Source: Bacteroidetes bacterium 43-16 (lineage in GTDB: Bacteria > Bacteroidota > Bacteroidia > Chitinophagales > Chitinophagaceae). From it: DNA of 64,000 nt. Both the position numbers and the translations under genes were made by a program. A model generated the notes under the pieces. That model was not told the DNA's origin and did not search any database. It was given only the letters and a program-made list of their open reading frames with translations. Of the stretch, positions 44,058 to 52,358 are shown in pieces. The stretch is from contig MKTB01000033.1 of the NCBI GenBank assembly GCA_001897525.1, positions 124,001-188,000 of the forward strand, read 5' to 3'. How positions within the stretch are numbered: the first letter of the stretch is position 1; the number at the start of each line of letters is the position of its first letter.

Positions 44058-44897
44058 TTAACCTTTATCTTTAAAATATTCAATAATTTTTTTATTCTTA
44101 TACAACTCTTTGTTTCTATTCCAATAATCATATGATTCCTGTATAGACCTAGTGGGAATTCCCGCGTCAAAAAAAGGTTCTCCGGGTATTCTGTGCGGTG
44201 GAGGCTTTACATGCCTACTTTTTGAAACTTCTGCCACAAAGTATTGGTTTGTTTTAACCGCTGTTTGAAGCAACTTGTCTGCCAATCGGATATTATCATT
44301 TAAAACCGCAAGTGCAACTGCTCCAAATGTAAATTCTATGGAGTGCTCCTCTCTATATTTCTTCACAAGTTTGTCGGCTTGCTCGTAATCCTTTACTTTC
44401 AAATATGTTTCCAATAAGAGATAACGGATTCCCTGATTATCCCCCTCATTCCAGGAAAGATTTTCCTTAAAAAGTTCGATCGCTTTATCGTATTCTTTGT
44501 GTATTGCACACTCCATAGCATAAATCTGGCAGGATCGAAGGAAAGGACGATTCTCTAACCAAGACCAAGACATTTTATTTCTCTTTTTAAAGAATTCTCC
44601 AGGCATGCAAGATTTTCCTATTTCGTATGCCTTTCCAGCACACAAAAGACTTTCCAATCCTTTATTCTGATTGCGAAATGCTATGCTCAGATAATTATAT
44701 GCATCAATATGATAAGGATACCTAGTTATGATCTTTTTAAAGACTTCCTCCGCTACTTTATCATTATAATCAAGCAGATCTACCGCATTCCAAAATGTAT
44801 CTGATAATGTTTCATCTTGAAGCGATTCGGGATAAACAAATTCCCAATCAGTGTCATTAAACTTTCTAAAAAAAGGTTTTTCGGTATTTTTGATCAT
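44058..44897 (-). CDS. TPR-containing unknown protein (279 residues)
   Basis: Several TPR-type helix pairs are visible (VFKKIITRYPYHIDAYNYLS, AIELFKENLSWNEGDNQGIR, YEQADKLVKKYREE). The C-terminal portion (HRIPGEPFFDAGIPTRSIQE) is a conserved-looking tail. A start near DWEFVYPES suggests a family found alone. It is followed by a membrane protein and a HEPN-motif protein on the same strand; function unknown. Confidence 0.65.
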   Translation of the reverse strand: MIKNTEKPFFRKFNDTDWEFVYPESLQDETLSDTFWNAVDLLDYNDKVAEEVFKKIITRYPYHIDAYNYLSIAFRNQNKGLESLLCAGKAYEIGKSCMPGEFFKKRNKMSWSWLENRPFLRSCQIYAMECAIHKEYDKAIELFKENLSWNEGDNQGIRYLLLETYLKVKDYEQADKLVKKYREEHSIEFTFGAVALAVLNDNIRLADKLLQTAVKTNQYFVAEVSKSRHVKPPPHRIPGEPFFDAGIPTRSIQESYDYWNRNKELYKNKKIIEYFKDKG

Positions 44898-44915
44898 TAG
44901 AAAAATTATTCAACG

Positions 44916-45422
44916 TTATCTGATATTTTTTTTCATCGATGCCAACTCTGTTTTCATTATTTCATTAAGCTGTATGATTTCAACGTCCAGTTCCGGCTCC
45001 AGTTCTTTAGCCTTTTCTAAGAATGGAATATCCATATTTGATTGAACGGCATACCCAGAATTACCAATAGATTTTGGCAATCCTTTTTTGTATGTACTTG
45101 ACCATAAATACAACATATCACTAATTACATGCATCTTTTTATTCACTGCTTCTGATCCTAACAATCCCGCCCTTGCATTTAAAGAAGACATTTCATCAAT
45201 AAGATCTTTGTAGCTTTCTCCATACTTAGTAAGCCTTTTTATCTTCTCAAGAGAAGCAATCTGATCAATATAGAAACTTCTTAATTCCAGATATTCTTTA
45301 TATTTATTATCCAGAACGAATTTATTTCGTTCTCTTCTATTTGTAAAAAAAAGAGTCATAGCTACCCCTAGAAGCGTCGAAATAGAGGTGATGTAAATTG
45401 GATTTTCCAGTATGGAGTTCAT
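44916..45422 (-). CDS. Membrane-anchored unknown protein (168 residues)
   Basis: One N-terminal membrane segment (SISTLLGVAMTLFFT) is followed by a basic stretch (NRRERNK) and a long helical cytoplasmic body. It has no catalytic motif. It lies 18 bp upstream of the TPR gene in the same direction. It could be a partner of the adjacent TPR protein, for example in a small defence or signalling unit, but nothing in the sequence proves this. Confidence 0.6.
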   Translation of the reverse strand: MNSILENPIYITSISTLLGVAMTLFFTNRRERNKFVLDNKYKEYLELRSFYIDQIASLEKIKRLTKYGESYKDLIDEMSSLNARAGLLGSEAVNKKMHVISDMLYLWSSTYKKGLPKSIGNSGYAVQSNMDIPFLEKAKELEPELDVEIIQLNEIMKTELASMKKNIR

Positions 45423-45490
45423 ATGTTTTATTATAGTGCAGACTACTAATTATAACGATTTTAGGCCTATTATTGCGTTGTCCGGAAAGA

Positions 45491-46330
45491 TTAATTGTGA
45501 TGATTTGTCCTTAAGTAATCCATTAACCCATAAATGTATTTACAATATGGAATAAATACTTGAAGGTTTGCAAATAATGCTTCTTTATCCATTTTTATTC
45601 CAGTAGGATGTCCGGCATCATTTCTATTATTACGAATCATCTGAAAGACTCCATGCAATGTATTTGCATAATTTTCTCTTAACTCATAAGGGAAGTGTGT
45701 CAACAATGGTTTTATATGGCTATCAAAAACATCAAATTGTGATTTGATAAATTTGCCTGTAATTTTTTTCTTAAAACCGGATTGCTTAGCATCGTCAACA
45801 TATGTGTCGGCAAAACATTCAATCAGAACAATAAGTGCTCTTTCTGATGCGCATCCCAAAGTAATCGTTGCGGAAAGTAGCTGATTGATATTATAGGTCC
45901 TGATACTTTCCGATAAATATGTCTCAATAATCTCATCTAAATCGGGTATATCTCTTTTAACTCTTTCGAGATAACCGGACGGATCGTTCGGGATCGGGTC
46001 CGTTGACAATAAAGCGGTTCTTCCGTAATCCGTAACACTTAACCACGGCCAGGAATCGTTATGATAATCTCCTATTGTCAATACCCTTTCAATAATTAGG
46101 TCCCATAGAATTTGTCTCAAACGGTTTTCGTCGACTTGCTGCAATGGAAAAGACAAAGCCTGAAATCCTGGTTGGTTAGGATTTGCAACAATACCTTGAT
46201 TAACTGCGAAATGGCCAACTGCATTGGCAATACTCTTAAATTGAAATGAATTTCCGGAATTACGTATAACCTCAATTGTCAAATGTTTTAATTCCTCGTA
46301 TGGTATTTTAAGTTCAGTTATTTCTTGCAT
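45491..46330 (-). CDS. HEPN-motif protein (279 residues)
   Basis: N-terminal part resembles a winged-helix layout (LTIEVIRNSGNSFQFKSIAN, LWDLIIERVLTIG). The C-terminal half contains an R236-x4-H241 motif within MIRNNRNDAGHPTG, matching the R-x(4-6)-H signature of HEPN ribonucleases; LGCASERALIVLIECF precedes it in the usual helix order. HEPN proteins are often toxins or defence effectors. Upstream is a strong 13-bp palindrome (46462). No obvious antitoxin lies next to it, though the membrane protein at 44916 could be a partner. Confidence 0.7.
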   Translation of the reverse strand: MQEITELKIPYEELKHLTIEVIRNSGNSFQFKSIANAVGHFAVNQGIVANPNQPGFQALSFPLQQVDENRLRQILWDLIIERVLTIGDYHNDSWPWLSVTDYGRTALLSTDPIPNDPSGYLERVKRDIPDLDEIIETYLSESIRTYNINQLLSATITLGCASERALIVLIECFADTYVDDAKQSGFKKKITGKFIKSQFDVFDSHIKPLLTHFPYELRENYANTLHGVFQMIRNNRNDAGHPTGIKMDKEALFANLQVFIPYCKYIYGLMDYLRTNHHN

Positions 46331-46829
46331 GGTTATTAAACTTCGTTGTCATTTTAAATACTAGACTAACCCCAATGATTTTAAAACTGGGGATACAAAT
46401 GCGTTTGATAATTGTTTTGATTGAAATACTATTTTAACAATTCAGGCAGCTCTTTTAAGCGTTTATTTCAATCAATGTGATTGAAATAAAAAGGCGACAG
46501 GTAGTCGAACTTATAGAATTATATAAAATAATACAGATAAAATCTGGAATATTTTACCTCTTATCATTAAAGAGAGCGCCAATGTAAGTATCGAAAACAA
46601 TAATATCACTTCAAATTAAGCAGCTTAACATATTGAAGATAAATATACCCAAATTTCACTAATCATCCCTATTATTTTATTGGATGTTTTACTACCTGTT
46701 CTTTATATTTCTAGCAGCAACTATTTATATTATGTATAGTAATGTGTTTTAAATTTACTCTAATCATTCTATTTAGCATCCTTGAAATTTTCAGTACAAA
46801 AGACATGTCCTATTTAAGGTTCTGACCAC
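46331..46829. other. AT-rich spacer with palindrome
   Basis: About 500 bp with no gene. It carries the inverted repeat at 46462-46490 and a direct half-copy TGATTGAAATA at 46420-46430, both upstream of the leftward HEPN-motif gene. Confidence 0.5.
46462..46490. promoter_or_regulatory. Perfect 13-bp palindrome, candidate operator
   Basis: TTTATTTCAATCA (46462-46474), spacer ATG, TGATTGAAATAAA (46478-46490). A further half-site is at 46420-46430. Spacing and symmetry suit binding of a dimeric repressor, perhaps the winged-helix part of the HEPN-motif protein itself. Confidence 0.6.
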
Positions 46830-47405
46830 TTAAATTTCGAGTATTTTTTGTGCGATATTTAAAGTTACTTTATCTTTTGCCAGACATTTCAACAAATTGC
46901 TTTCGTTCTGAATCAGGATAACCGATCTCATTTCTTTGCCGACCCAAATCTTATTAGGATAGGAAAAGGGATTGAAAAACTGGTTCCAGTATTTTTTAAT
47001 GGGCACATATAATCCGTAGCTCCCAATCTGCATTTCCAATTTATTTGGCACTTGATTCCATAGCCAATCTACGTATTCCGTAAGCAATAAAGTAGAAAAT
47101 TCAAATTCATAAGGTTTCCATTCGTCCTTTATTTTGATCTGCGGAATAAAATCTTCGGTACTATTTATCTCATCTTTTTTTACCTGGAATAAATCACGCT
47201 GACGAATGTTGATACAAAATTCAATAGTATCACCGACTTCTTCTACAAACAGAAAAAACGGAAAATCTTTGTCCTCAATAGCAGCAACAAATGGTGTGAA
47301 GCTATTTAGCCAATATTTATCTGGTTCACTATTTACAACAAGTTCCTTATCGAATAGTGTTTGATATAGCGTTGTCAATTTTGTTTCAAATTCCGTACAG
47401 GTCAT
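46830..47405 (-). CDS. Unknown protein (191 residues)
   Basis: A soluble protein of mixed alpha/beta pattern (FPFFLFVEEVGDTIEFCINI, PYEFEFSTLLLTEYVDWLWN). No catalytic or membrane motif; probably single-domain. It is alone between the AT-rich spacer and the LytTR gene. I do not recognise a family. Confidence 0.5.
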   Translation of the reverse strand: MTCTEFETKLTTLYQTLFDKELVVNSEPDKYWLNSFTPFVAAIEDKDFPFFLFVEEVGDTIEFCINIRQRDLFQVKKDEINSTEDFIPQIKIKDEWKPYEFEFSTLLLTEYVDWLWNQVPNKLEMQIGSYGLYVPIKKYWNQFFNPFSYPNKIWVGKEMRSVILIQNESNLLKCLAKDKVTLNIAQKILEI

Positions 47406-47454
47406 ATTTTTTTGCGATTATTTTATAAAATAAAGGAAGTTATTATACCATTGA

Positions 47455-48285
47455 TTATGCTACGATCCATTCCCTAAAATTCTTAGCCTTTAACTGGCTT
47501 ACTATGCTATTTACCGGAACCCTTATGGATAAGGTGACTTCGATCTTACCATAGTCCAATGATGTATATCCCTCCAGATAAGGGCGGGCAACAATTAGCT
47601 GCCTATTGATACGGAAGAATTCACTATCCGGCAAATATTTTTTTTCCAATTCATCGAGTGTAAAATCAGCTAAGTACTCTTTATCTTCCCGGTCTTTTAT
47701 CACGACTTTGCCTTCAACTATATATGATGCGGCAACCCAACCCGAAGATAACAGCCGGGTACCACTCCCATCCAGAACTTTTATAGGCATTTGGTCATCC
47801 TGCTTGTCTGCTTCTATAGGAACAACTGGAGCTGGCTGCCTGTTCACTAAATTCTGTAAAAAGACAGGCACCATTATAAAGATAATGTTCAACAGAATGA
47901 TCAGTAAGAGAACAATAGGAACAATAAAATAAAAATAATCTGTGCGTCTGATATCGACTCCATAATAGTAAAAATATAGGGCAGCCATACCCATAACTAA
48001 AACGAGCGGGACAAAGCACGCAAATACGACCTGCTGGAGAAGCCGGTACAGTAGTTGTCCCTGTCGCCAGGGGTTTCTCTTGTCCAGAAGTTTATGAAAA
48101 AAATATATCAGCTCTACCGTTATCAGGCTTATCACTACCGTTGCACTATATTCTTTATAAAACTCATCTGTCCGAAGTCTTGTAGCCAGGGAATCCATAC
48201 TGCCAATTTCCGTTATATAGATCCCTGCTACGATTACGAGGGTCAATCTGACCCAAAACATATCCAATAAATTTCCCTTTCCCAT
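47455..48285 (-). CDS. Membrane-anchored LytTR regulator, copy 1
   Basis: A 276-residue protein with five or so hydrophobic segments in residues 1-155 (LTLVIVAGIYITEIG, VVISLITVELIYFF, FACFVPLVLVMGMAALYFYY, FIVPIVLLLIILLNIIFIM) and a C-terminal LytTR DNA-binding domain (residues about 180-270: DFTLDELEKKYLPDSEFFRI, NRQLIVARPYLEGYTSLDYG). No receiver domain is present, so signal input is probably through the membrane part. It is divergent from a 127-residue protein gene, with an AT-rich 79-bp gap. A second copy of this pair begins at 48365-49884. Confidence 0.85.
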   Translation of the reverse strand: MGKGNLLDMFWVRLTLVIVAGIYITEIGSMDSLATRLRTDEFYKEYSATVVISLITVELIYFFHKLLDKRNPWRQGQLLYRLLQQVVFACFVPLVLVMGMAALYFYYYGVDIRRTDYFYFIVPIVLLLIILLNIIFIMVPVFLQNLVNRQPAPVVPIEADKQDDQMPIKVLDGSGTRLLSSGWVAASYIVEGKVVIKDREDKEYLADFTLDELEKKYLPDSEFFRINRQLIVARPYLEGYTSLDYGKIEVTLSIRVPVNSIVSQLKAKNFREWIVA

Positions 48286-48364
48286 AACAGCATTCTTATT
48301 TTTATATTATTATATAATTTAATATATTAGAAATAGTTACAAACTTTTATAAACTTATATGCTT

Positions 48365-48748
48365 ATGCCAAAACCATTGCTTACACCCGAAAATGTACAA
48401 GAGTTCACAGATGATCTTTATGTAAAAACAGATGCAGAAATAGTCTCAGAAGCAAATGCTGTAGCCTTAGATTTTGCAACATGGTTAGACAACAACTTTG
48501 ATCTAACGACAGAGCAGAGTACCTATATTGCCACCTTCCCGGCCAGGGTAAATAAGTTCTACGGGCATCTTTTTGCTTCGGGCTTCCTTTCTGAATCTCC
48601 GATTTCATTTGCTGCCGCTCCTCCTAATCCAGCGCCCAGACGAACAAAAGAAACAAGGGCGAACTTGTTCGGAGAAGTCAAGTACAACGATACCGACCAG
48701 GAACTTACCGGAACCTTTGACATAAAAGTATCCTTTGCCCTACTTTAG
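48365..48748 (+). CDS. 127-residue protein of LytTR module, copy 1
   Basis: Start ATG 48365 (MPKPLLTPENVQEFTDDLY) is preferred to 48359, because it matches the start of the copy at 49884. Shared features include EANAV, a D/T-rich middle and a beta-type acidic C-terminus (NDTDQELTGTFDIKVSF). No signal peptide, catalytic motif or Cys. It is divergent from LytTR copy 1 and convergent with LytTR copy 2, so it may be the regulator's main target. Confidence 0.7.
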   Translation: MPKPLLTPENVQEFTDDLYVKTDAEIVSEANAVALDFATWLDNNFDLTTEQSTYIATFPARVNKFYGHLFASGFLSESPISFAAAPPNPAPRRTKETRANLFGEVKYNDTDQELTGTFDIKVSFALL

Positions 48749-48759
48749 TATTATTTCAT

Positions 48760-48776
48760 GGCCCGAAAATCGGGCC
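48760..48776. terminator. Hairpin between convergent genes
   Basis: GGCCCG (48760-48765), loop AAAAT, CGGGCC (48771-48776), then TT. Confidence 0.7.
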
Positions 48777-48781
48777 TTAAT

Positions 48782-49729
48782 CTATCTGTTCATCCAGCTT
48801 TTAAATTCTGCGACTTTATCTCCGCTTACTATTATCAGTTTTTCCCAATGTTCACGTTGTATATTTTCCATATCATATTCGGGTTTTAGTGTGATCAAAA
48901 GATTTTTTCCTCCACAGGCACGAAAGGAGTCTATCGTTTTAAAATTGATAATGCATTTTCTATTTATCCTAAAAAAAATCTGTTCATCAACGAATTCAGA
49001 AATATCGCTCAAAGTCGACGGAATAGATAAACAATCATTTAAACTCTTCGCTCCGGTTGTTCGAATAAATGTTGCCCGCTCATAAATGAAAAACATAGCT
49101 ATATCTTTAACATGTATAGGAATAGATCGTATTGGTGTTTCTACGATCAGGATCTCCTTTAGTTCTTTATTCTTTCTTGAATCTATTGCGTCGTTATTAT
49201 CATACTTATTTTCCATTGCGGTATAACCTCTTGTCGCGTCCATCTGAACAACCTGTTTATGCACAATGGTCTCCTGCAATATCCTGGGATAGGTATAAAA
49301 ATAGTAGGCGACATAATAGAAATTAAGAATTGTAATTAATGCGACAGAAAAGGGCAATTCGTAGTCCAAATAGCCAGAGCCAACAATATCCTGTCCGAAT
49401 GCATGGAAATACAACCAGACCAAAAAGAAAGAAAGGATTGAAACTGTTATCACGCCGAATATGAACTGCAATAATGCGCGGCGCCAGATGTCCTGGTACC
49501 AATCATGCCGTCGGTCCAATAAGATGGTTATCTTTTTCACTGCGAATGCAAGAATAAGTGCAATGACAAAATTAATCGCAAGTGTACGGTAATAAGATGG
49601 GATGGTTAATGCCTGAAAAGTACTTAGTTGTGGGCGGCCCATCATCACGATCACATGCGCCGCAAGTAAACACGAAATCGTTCTAAAAAGATAGTCTTTA
49701 TAATTAATTATAGTGGTTTTCTCTTTCAA
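48782..49729 (-). CDS. Membrane-anchored LytTR regulator, copy 2
   Basis: A 315-residue protein from TTG 49729. Upstream AAAGGAGG, unusual in this window, lies 4 bp before that TTG. Longer frames (to 49873) would overlap the promoter of the divergent gene and carry an unlike N-terminus. It has four or five hydrophobic segments (SCLLAAHVIVMMG, NFVIALILAFAVK, FGVITVSILSFFLVWLYF, FSVALITILNFYYVAYYF) and a C-terminal LytTR domain (FFIYERATFIRTTG, FVDEQIFFRINRKCII). It pairs with the 127-residue gene at 49884 as a duplicate of the 47455/48365 unit. Confidence 0.8.
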   Translation of the reverse strand: MKEKTTIINYKDYLFRTISCLLAAHVIVMMGRPQLSTFQALTIPSYYRTLAINFVIALILAFAVKKITILLDRRHDWYQDIWRRALLQFIFGVITVSILSFFLVWLYFHAFGQDIVGSGYLDYELPFSVALITILNFYYVAYYFYTYPRILQETIVHKQVVQMDATRGYTAMENKYDNNDAIDSRKNKELKEILIVETPIRSIPIHVKDIAMFFIYERATFIRTTGAKSLNDCLSIPSTLSDISEFVDEQIFFRINRKCIINFKTIDSFRACGGKNLLITLKPEYDMENIQREHWEKLIIVSGDKVAEFKSWMNR

Positions 49730-49883
49730 TACGCCTCCTTTAAAAGAATTAAGTACTACATATCCTTTAAATATATAAAATAATTTTGTTATATTAGTAA
49801 TATTTGCAAGAAAACCAACTTCTGGCATTAATCTCGATTTGTCGGGCAGGCCATTATTAATTAAAACATTCAAATCTTATATT

Positions 49884-50267
49884 ATGGAAAAGGTTGCATT
49901 TACACCCGCCGGATTTAAACAATTGGAAACACAATTGCACGAACTTTCTGACAGTGCATTACTTGCAGAAGCGAACGCTGTTTTAGCTGATTACATCAGT
50001 TGGGCAGATGACCATATTATATTTAGTACTGCACAAATTAGTTACCTAAATGGATTGGACTCATTTTTCATTGCAACATTAGCATCCAATGCTGCAATAG
50101 CATTCGTAAACAGGTTGCCCTTAAATCTTGTACTTCCCGATGATTACGATGAAGAGGAAGGACGTGGAAAATGGTTTCTGGATTCGAGTACGATAACGGC
50201 ATCCAATACGCCTGGTGAGCCTGCCCATGCCACCGGAGAACTGATCTACACATTTGAGATAGAATAA
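49884..50267 (+). CDS. 127-residue protein of LytTR module, copy 2
   Basis: The ATG at 49884 (MEKVAFTPAGFKQLETQL) gives 127 residues, the same length as copy 1, with shared LLAEANAVLADYISW block and a beta-type acidic end (ATGELIYTFEIE). No export signal. A start at 49839 would add 15 residues that lack counterpart in copy 1. It is 14 bp before the ECF sigma gene on the same strand, so it might be co-transcribed with it; the role is unknown. Confidence 0.7.
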   Translation: MEKVAFTPAGFKQLETQLHELSDSALLAEANAVLADYISWADDHIIFSTAQISYLNGLDSFFIATLASNAAIAFVNRLPLNLVLPDDYDEEEGRGKWFLDSSTITASNTPGEPAHATGELIYTFEIE

Positions 50268-50281
50268 GTATCTGAATAATT

Positions 50282-50875
50282 ATGAAAGCAAGGGTTGAAT
50301 ATAGTGAACGTGATTTGTTAACCGAAGTTCGGAATGGGCATCATTTGGCTTTTGAACAGCTTTACAGGCAATATGCTCCCGGCCTTACCTTGAAGCTTGT
50401 ATCCCTGCTTAAAGACGAAGAACTTGCCGGTGATGTATTGCAGGATCTTTTTGTGAAACTCTGGGAAACAAGAAGTCAAATAGACCCGAATCAATCCATA
50501 CGCGGATATTTGTATACGATAGCAGTTAATATGGCAAAGGGTACGTTTAGACGTAGTCTGACCCGTCAACTATTTATTCAATCCGAATTCGTACATAATG
50601 AAGAAGGATTGAACACTGTTTCTCAATTCATCAATCAAAAAGAATTGCGTGTTGCTATTGAACAGGCATTAGCCAAACTTCCACCCCGTCAACGGGAAGT
50701 TTATACCATGTTTAAGCTGGATGGCCTTTCTTATAAGGAAATTCAGGACAAGCTGGGAATCGGCAAACCTGCGGTCAATAGACTGATCCAGGAAGCTGGA
50801 AAAAAAATGAAGGAATATTTATATCCGATTGCCTACATCTATCTTTGCAGTACCATACTGGACTTTTCAATATAG
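50282..50875 (+). CDS. ECF sigma factor, FecI-type
   Basis: A 197-residue sigma factor. Region 2 is AFEQLYRQYAPGLTLKLVSL, DEELAGDVLQDLFVKLWETR; region 4 is ALAKLPPRQREVYTMFKLDG, LSYKEIQDKLGIGKPAVNRL. It directs RNA polymerase to a SusC/SusD-type operon, under control of the FecR-like anti-sigma gene that follows, in the classic Bacteroidota polysaccharide/peptide utilisation pattern. Confidence 0.92.
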   Translation: MKARVEYSERDLLTEVRNGHHLAFEQLYRQYAPGLTLKLVSLLKDEELAGDVLQDLFVKLWETRSQIDPNQSIRGYLYTIAVNMAKGTFRRSLTRQLFIQSEFVHNEEGLNTVSQFINQKELRVAIEQALAKLPPRQREVYTMFKLDGLSYKEIQDKLGIGKPAVNRLIQEAGKKMKEYLYPIAYIYLCSTILDFSI

Positions 50876-51038
50876 GGTTCATATTGTACATATATTTTAA
50901 TGGGAGCCAGTTGCATTTTTCATTTTGCAATTGGCTTCTGTTTTTGTAATTGATAATTTTTTTAAAAAAAATATTAGTCCCCCCTATCACTTTTACTTTT
51001 CCAAACGTATTGTATATAAAAGGCCCAAATTCAAGACG

Positions 51039-52178
51039 ATGGAAGAAAGCATTTATATACTGTTTCAGAAATACCTCGATGGCAATGCAAGCACAGAAGA
51101 GCTGAAAATGCTGCATGATTATTTTGCTACCGAGAACGATGAAGAATTAGTGCTTCTTATCCAGAGTCACCTTAATTCGGATACCGACTATGTTGATCTA
51201 TCAAAAAAGAAAGCGGCTGATGCTATCGTCGCCGAGCGTTGGGCAAATATATCCGAATTGACTAAGGAAAAGAAAAAAAGATCATGGCCGAAATGGGCTA
51301 CTGTTGCTGCATTGCTGATTGGTTTGCTATTAGTTGCTATGTATTATTTAAACAGGCCAGAACCGCAACAATTACAACTATCAAGTATATACGGTTCAGA
51401 TGTGCTACCAGGTAGCAACAGGGCGACTTTGCTCCTTGCTGATGGAACCCAAATTGAACTGGATAGCAGCTCTAACGAAATTGCGGTAAAAGATCAAACT
51501 ATTGTGTATAACAACGGTACAATAGTATCTAATAAAACGATTTCTAACGCAATACTAAAAGTGCCGAATGGAGGTATTTACAGGTTGACCTTATCTGATG
51601 GAACAAAGGTTGTTCTTAATTCAGGTTCTTCCCTTTCTTATCCATTACAATTTTCTGATTCGGTGCGATCAGTTAAACTGGAGGGTGAAGGCTATTTTGA
51701 AGTTAGTCCGAATAAGGCAAAACCTTTTAAGGTAAAGTCGGACAATCAAACCCTTACAGTATTGGGTACTCATTTCAATATCCAGTCTTATACTGGAGAA
51801 ACTATTGAAACAACCCTTTTAGAGGGTAAGGTAGCACTTAGCTTGGTTGGCACTAATGGTAATACTATTCTTGTTCCGGGGCAACAAGCCATCAAGCATG
51901 ATAATAAATATCAGGTAAGACGGGTCAATGCGCAGGAAGCCATTGCCTGGGCGAACAATCTTTTTGTTTTCAACAATATTCCGTTGAGTCAAATATTTAA
52001 AAATTTAGAACGCTGGTATGATGTCGAGATCAGTTATCCTGCAAATTTGTCTAAAGAGTCTTACTTGATAGAAGTGCCTAAAGACAGAAAACTATCGGAA
52101 ATACTGCAAACTATATCTGATCTAACAGCTACAAACTTTAAAATCGAAGGAAGGAGGATTACAGTGACAGCGAAATAA
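51039..52178 (+). CDS. FecR-like anti-sigma factor
   Basis: A 379-residue protein with a cytosolic N-terminal anti-sigma part (FQKYLDGNASTEELKMLHDY), one membrane segment (ATVAALLIGLLLVAMYYL), and a periplasmic FecR domain (LNSGSSLSYPLQF, VKLEGEGYFEVSPNKAKPFK, LEGKVALS) plus a C-terminal DUF4974-like region (NNIPLSQIFKNLERWYDVEI). ATG 51039 removes an unlikely 38-residue leader. It senses the TonB-dependent receptor and releases the sigma factor. Confidence 0.92.
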   Translation: MEESIYILFQKYLDGNASTEELKMLHDYFATENDEELVLLIQSHLNSDTDYVDLSKKKAADAIVAERWANISELTKEKKKRSWPKWATVAALLIGLLLVAMYYLNRPEPQQLQLSSIYGSDVLPGSNRATLLLADGTQIELDSSSNEIAVKDQTIVYNNGTIVSNKTISNAILKVPNGGIYRLTLSDGTKVVLNSGSSLSYPLQFSDSVRSVKLEGEGYFEVSPNKAKPFKVKSDNQTLTVLGTHFNIQSYTGETIETTLLEGKVALSLVGTNGNTILVPGQQAIKHDNKYQVRRVNAQEAIAWANNLFVFNNIPLSQIFKNLERWYDVEISYPANLSKESYLIEVPKDRKLSEILQTISDLTATNFKIEGRRITVTAK

Positions 52179-52214
52179 GACGTTTCATATGTTTTGCCTG
52201 GATACCATAAAAAT

Positions 52215-52240
52215 GCCGGAGCTGCGCTAACAGTTCCGGC
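52215..52240 (+). terminator. Hairpin between anti-sigma and SusC genes
   Basis: GCCGGAGCTG (52215-52224) pairs with CAGTTCCGGC (52231-52240), allowing one G-T pair. No T run follows, so it may attenuate rather than fully stop transcription into the SusC gene. Confidence 0.55.
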
Positions 52241-52358
52241 GGGTATCGGGTAAAAAATTAAAATCTGACAACTCAATTCATTAACCCGGATACAAACATA
52301 AGGATTGTTGACTTTATTATCAACAATCAAAAATGCAGTATCCATAATCTATCTAATT

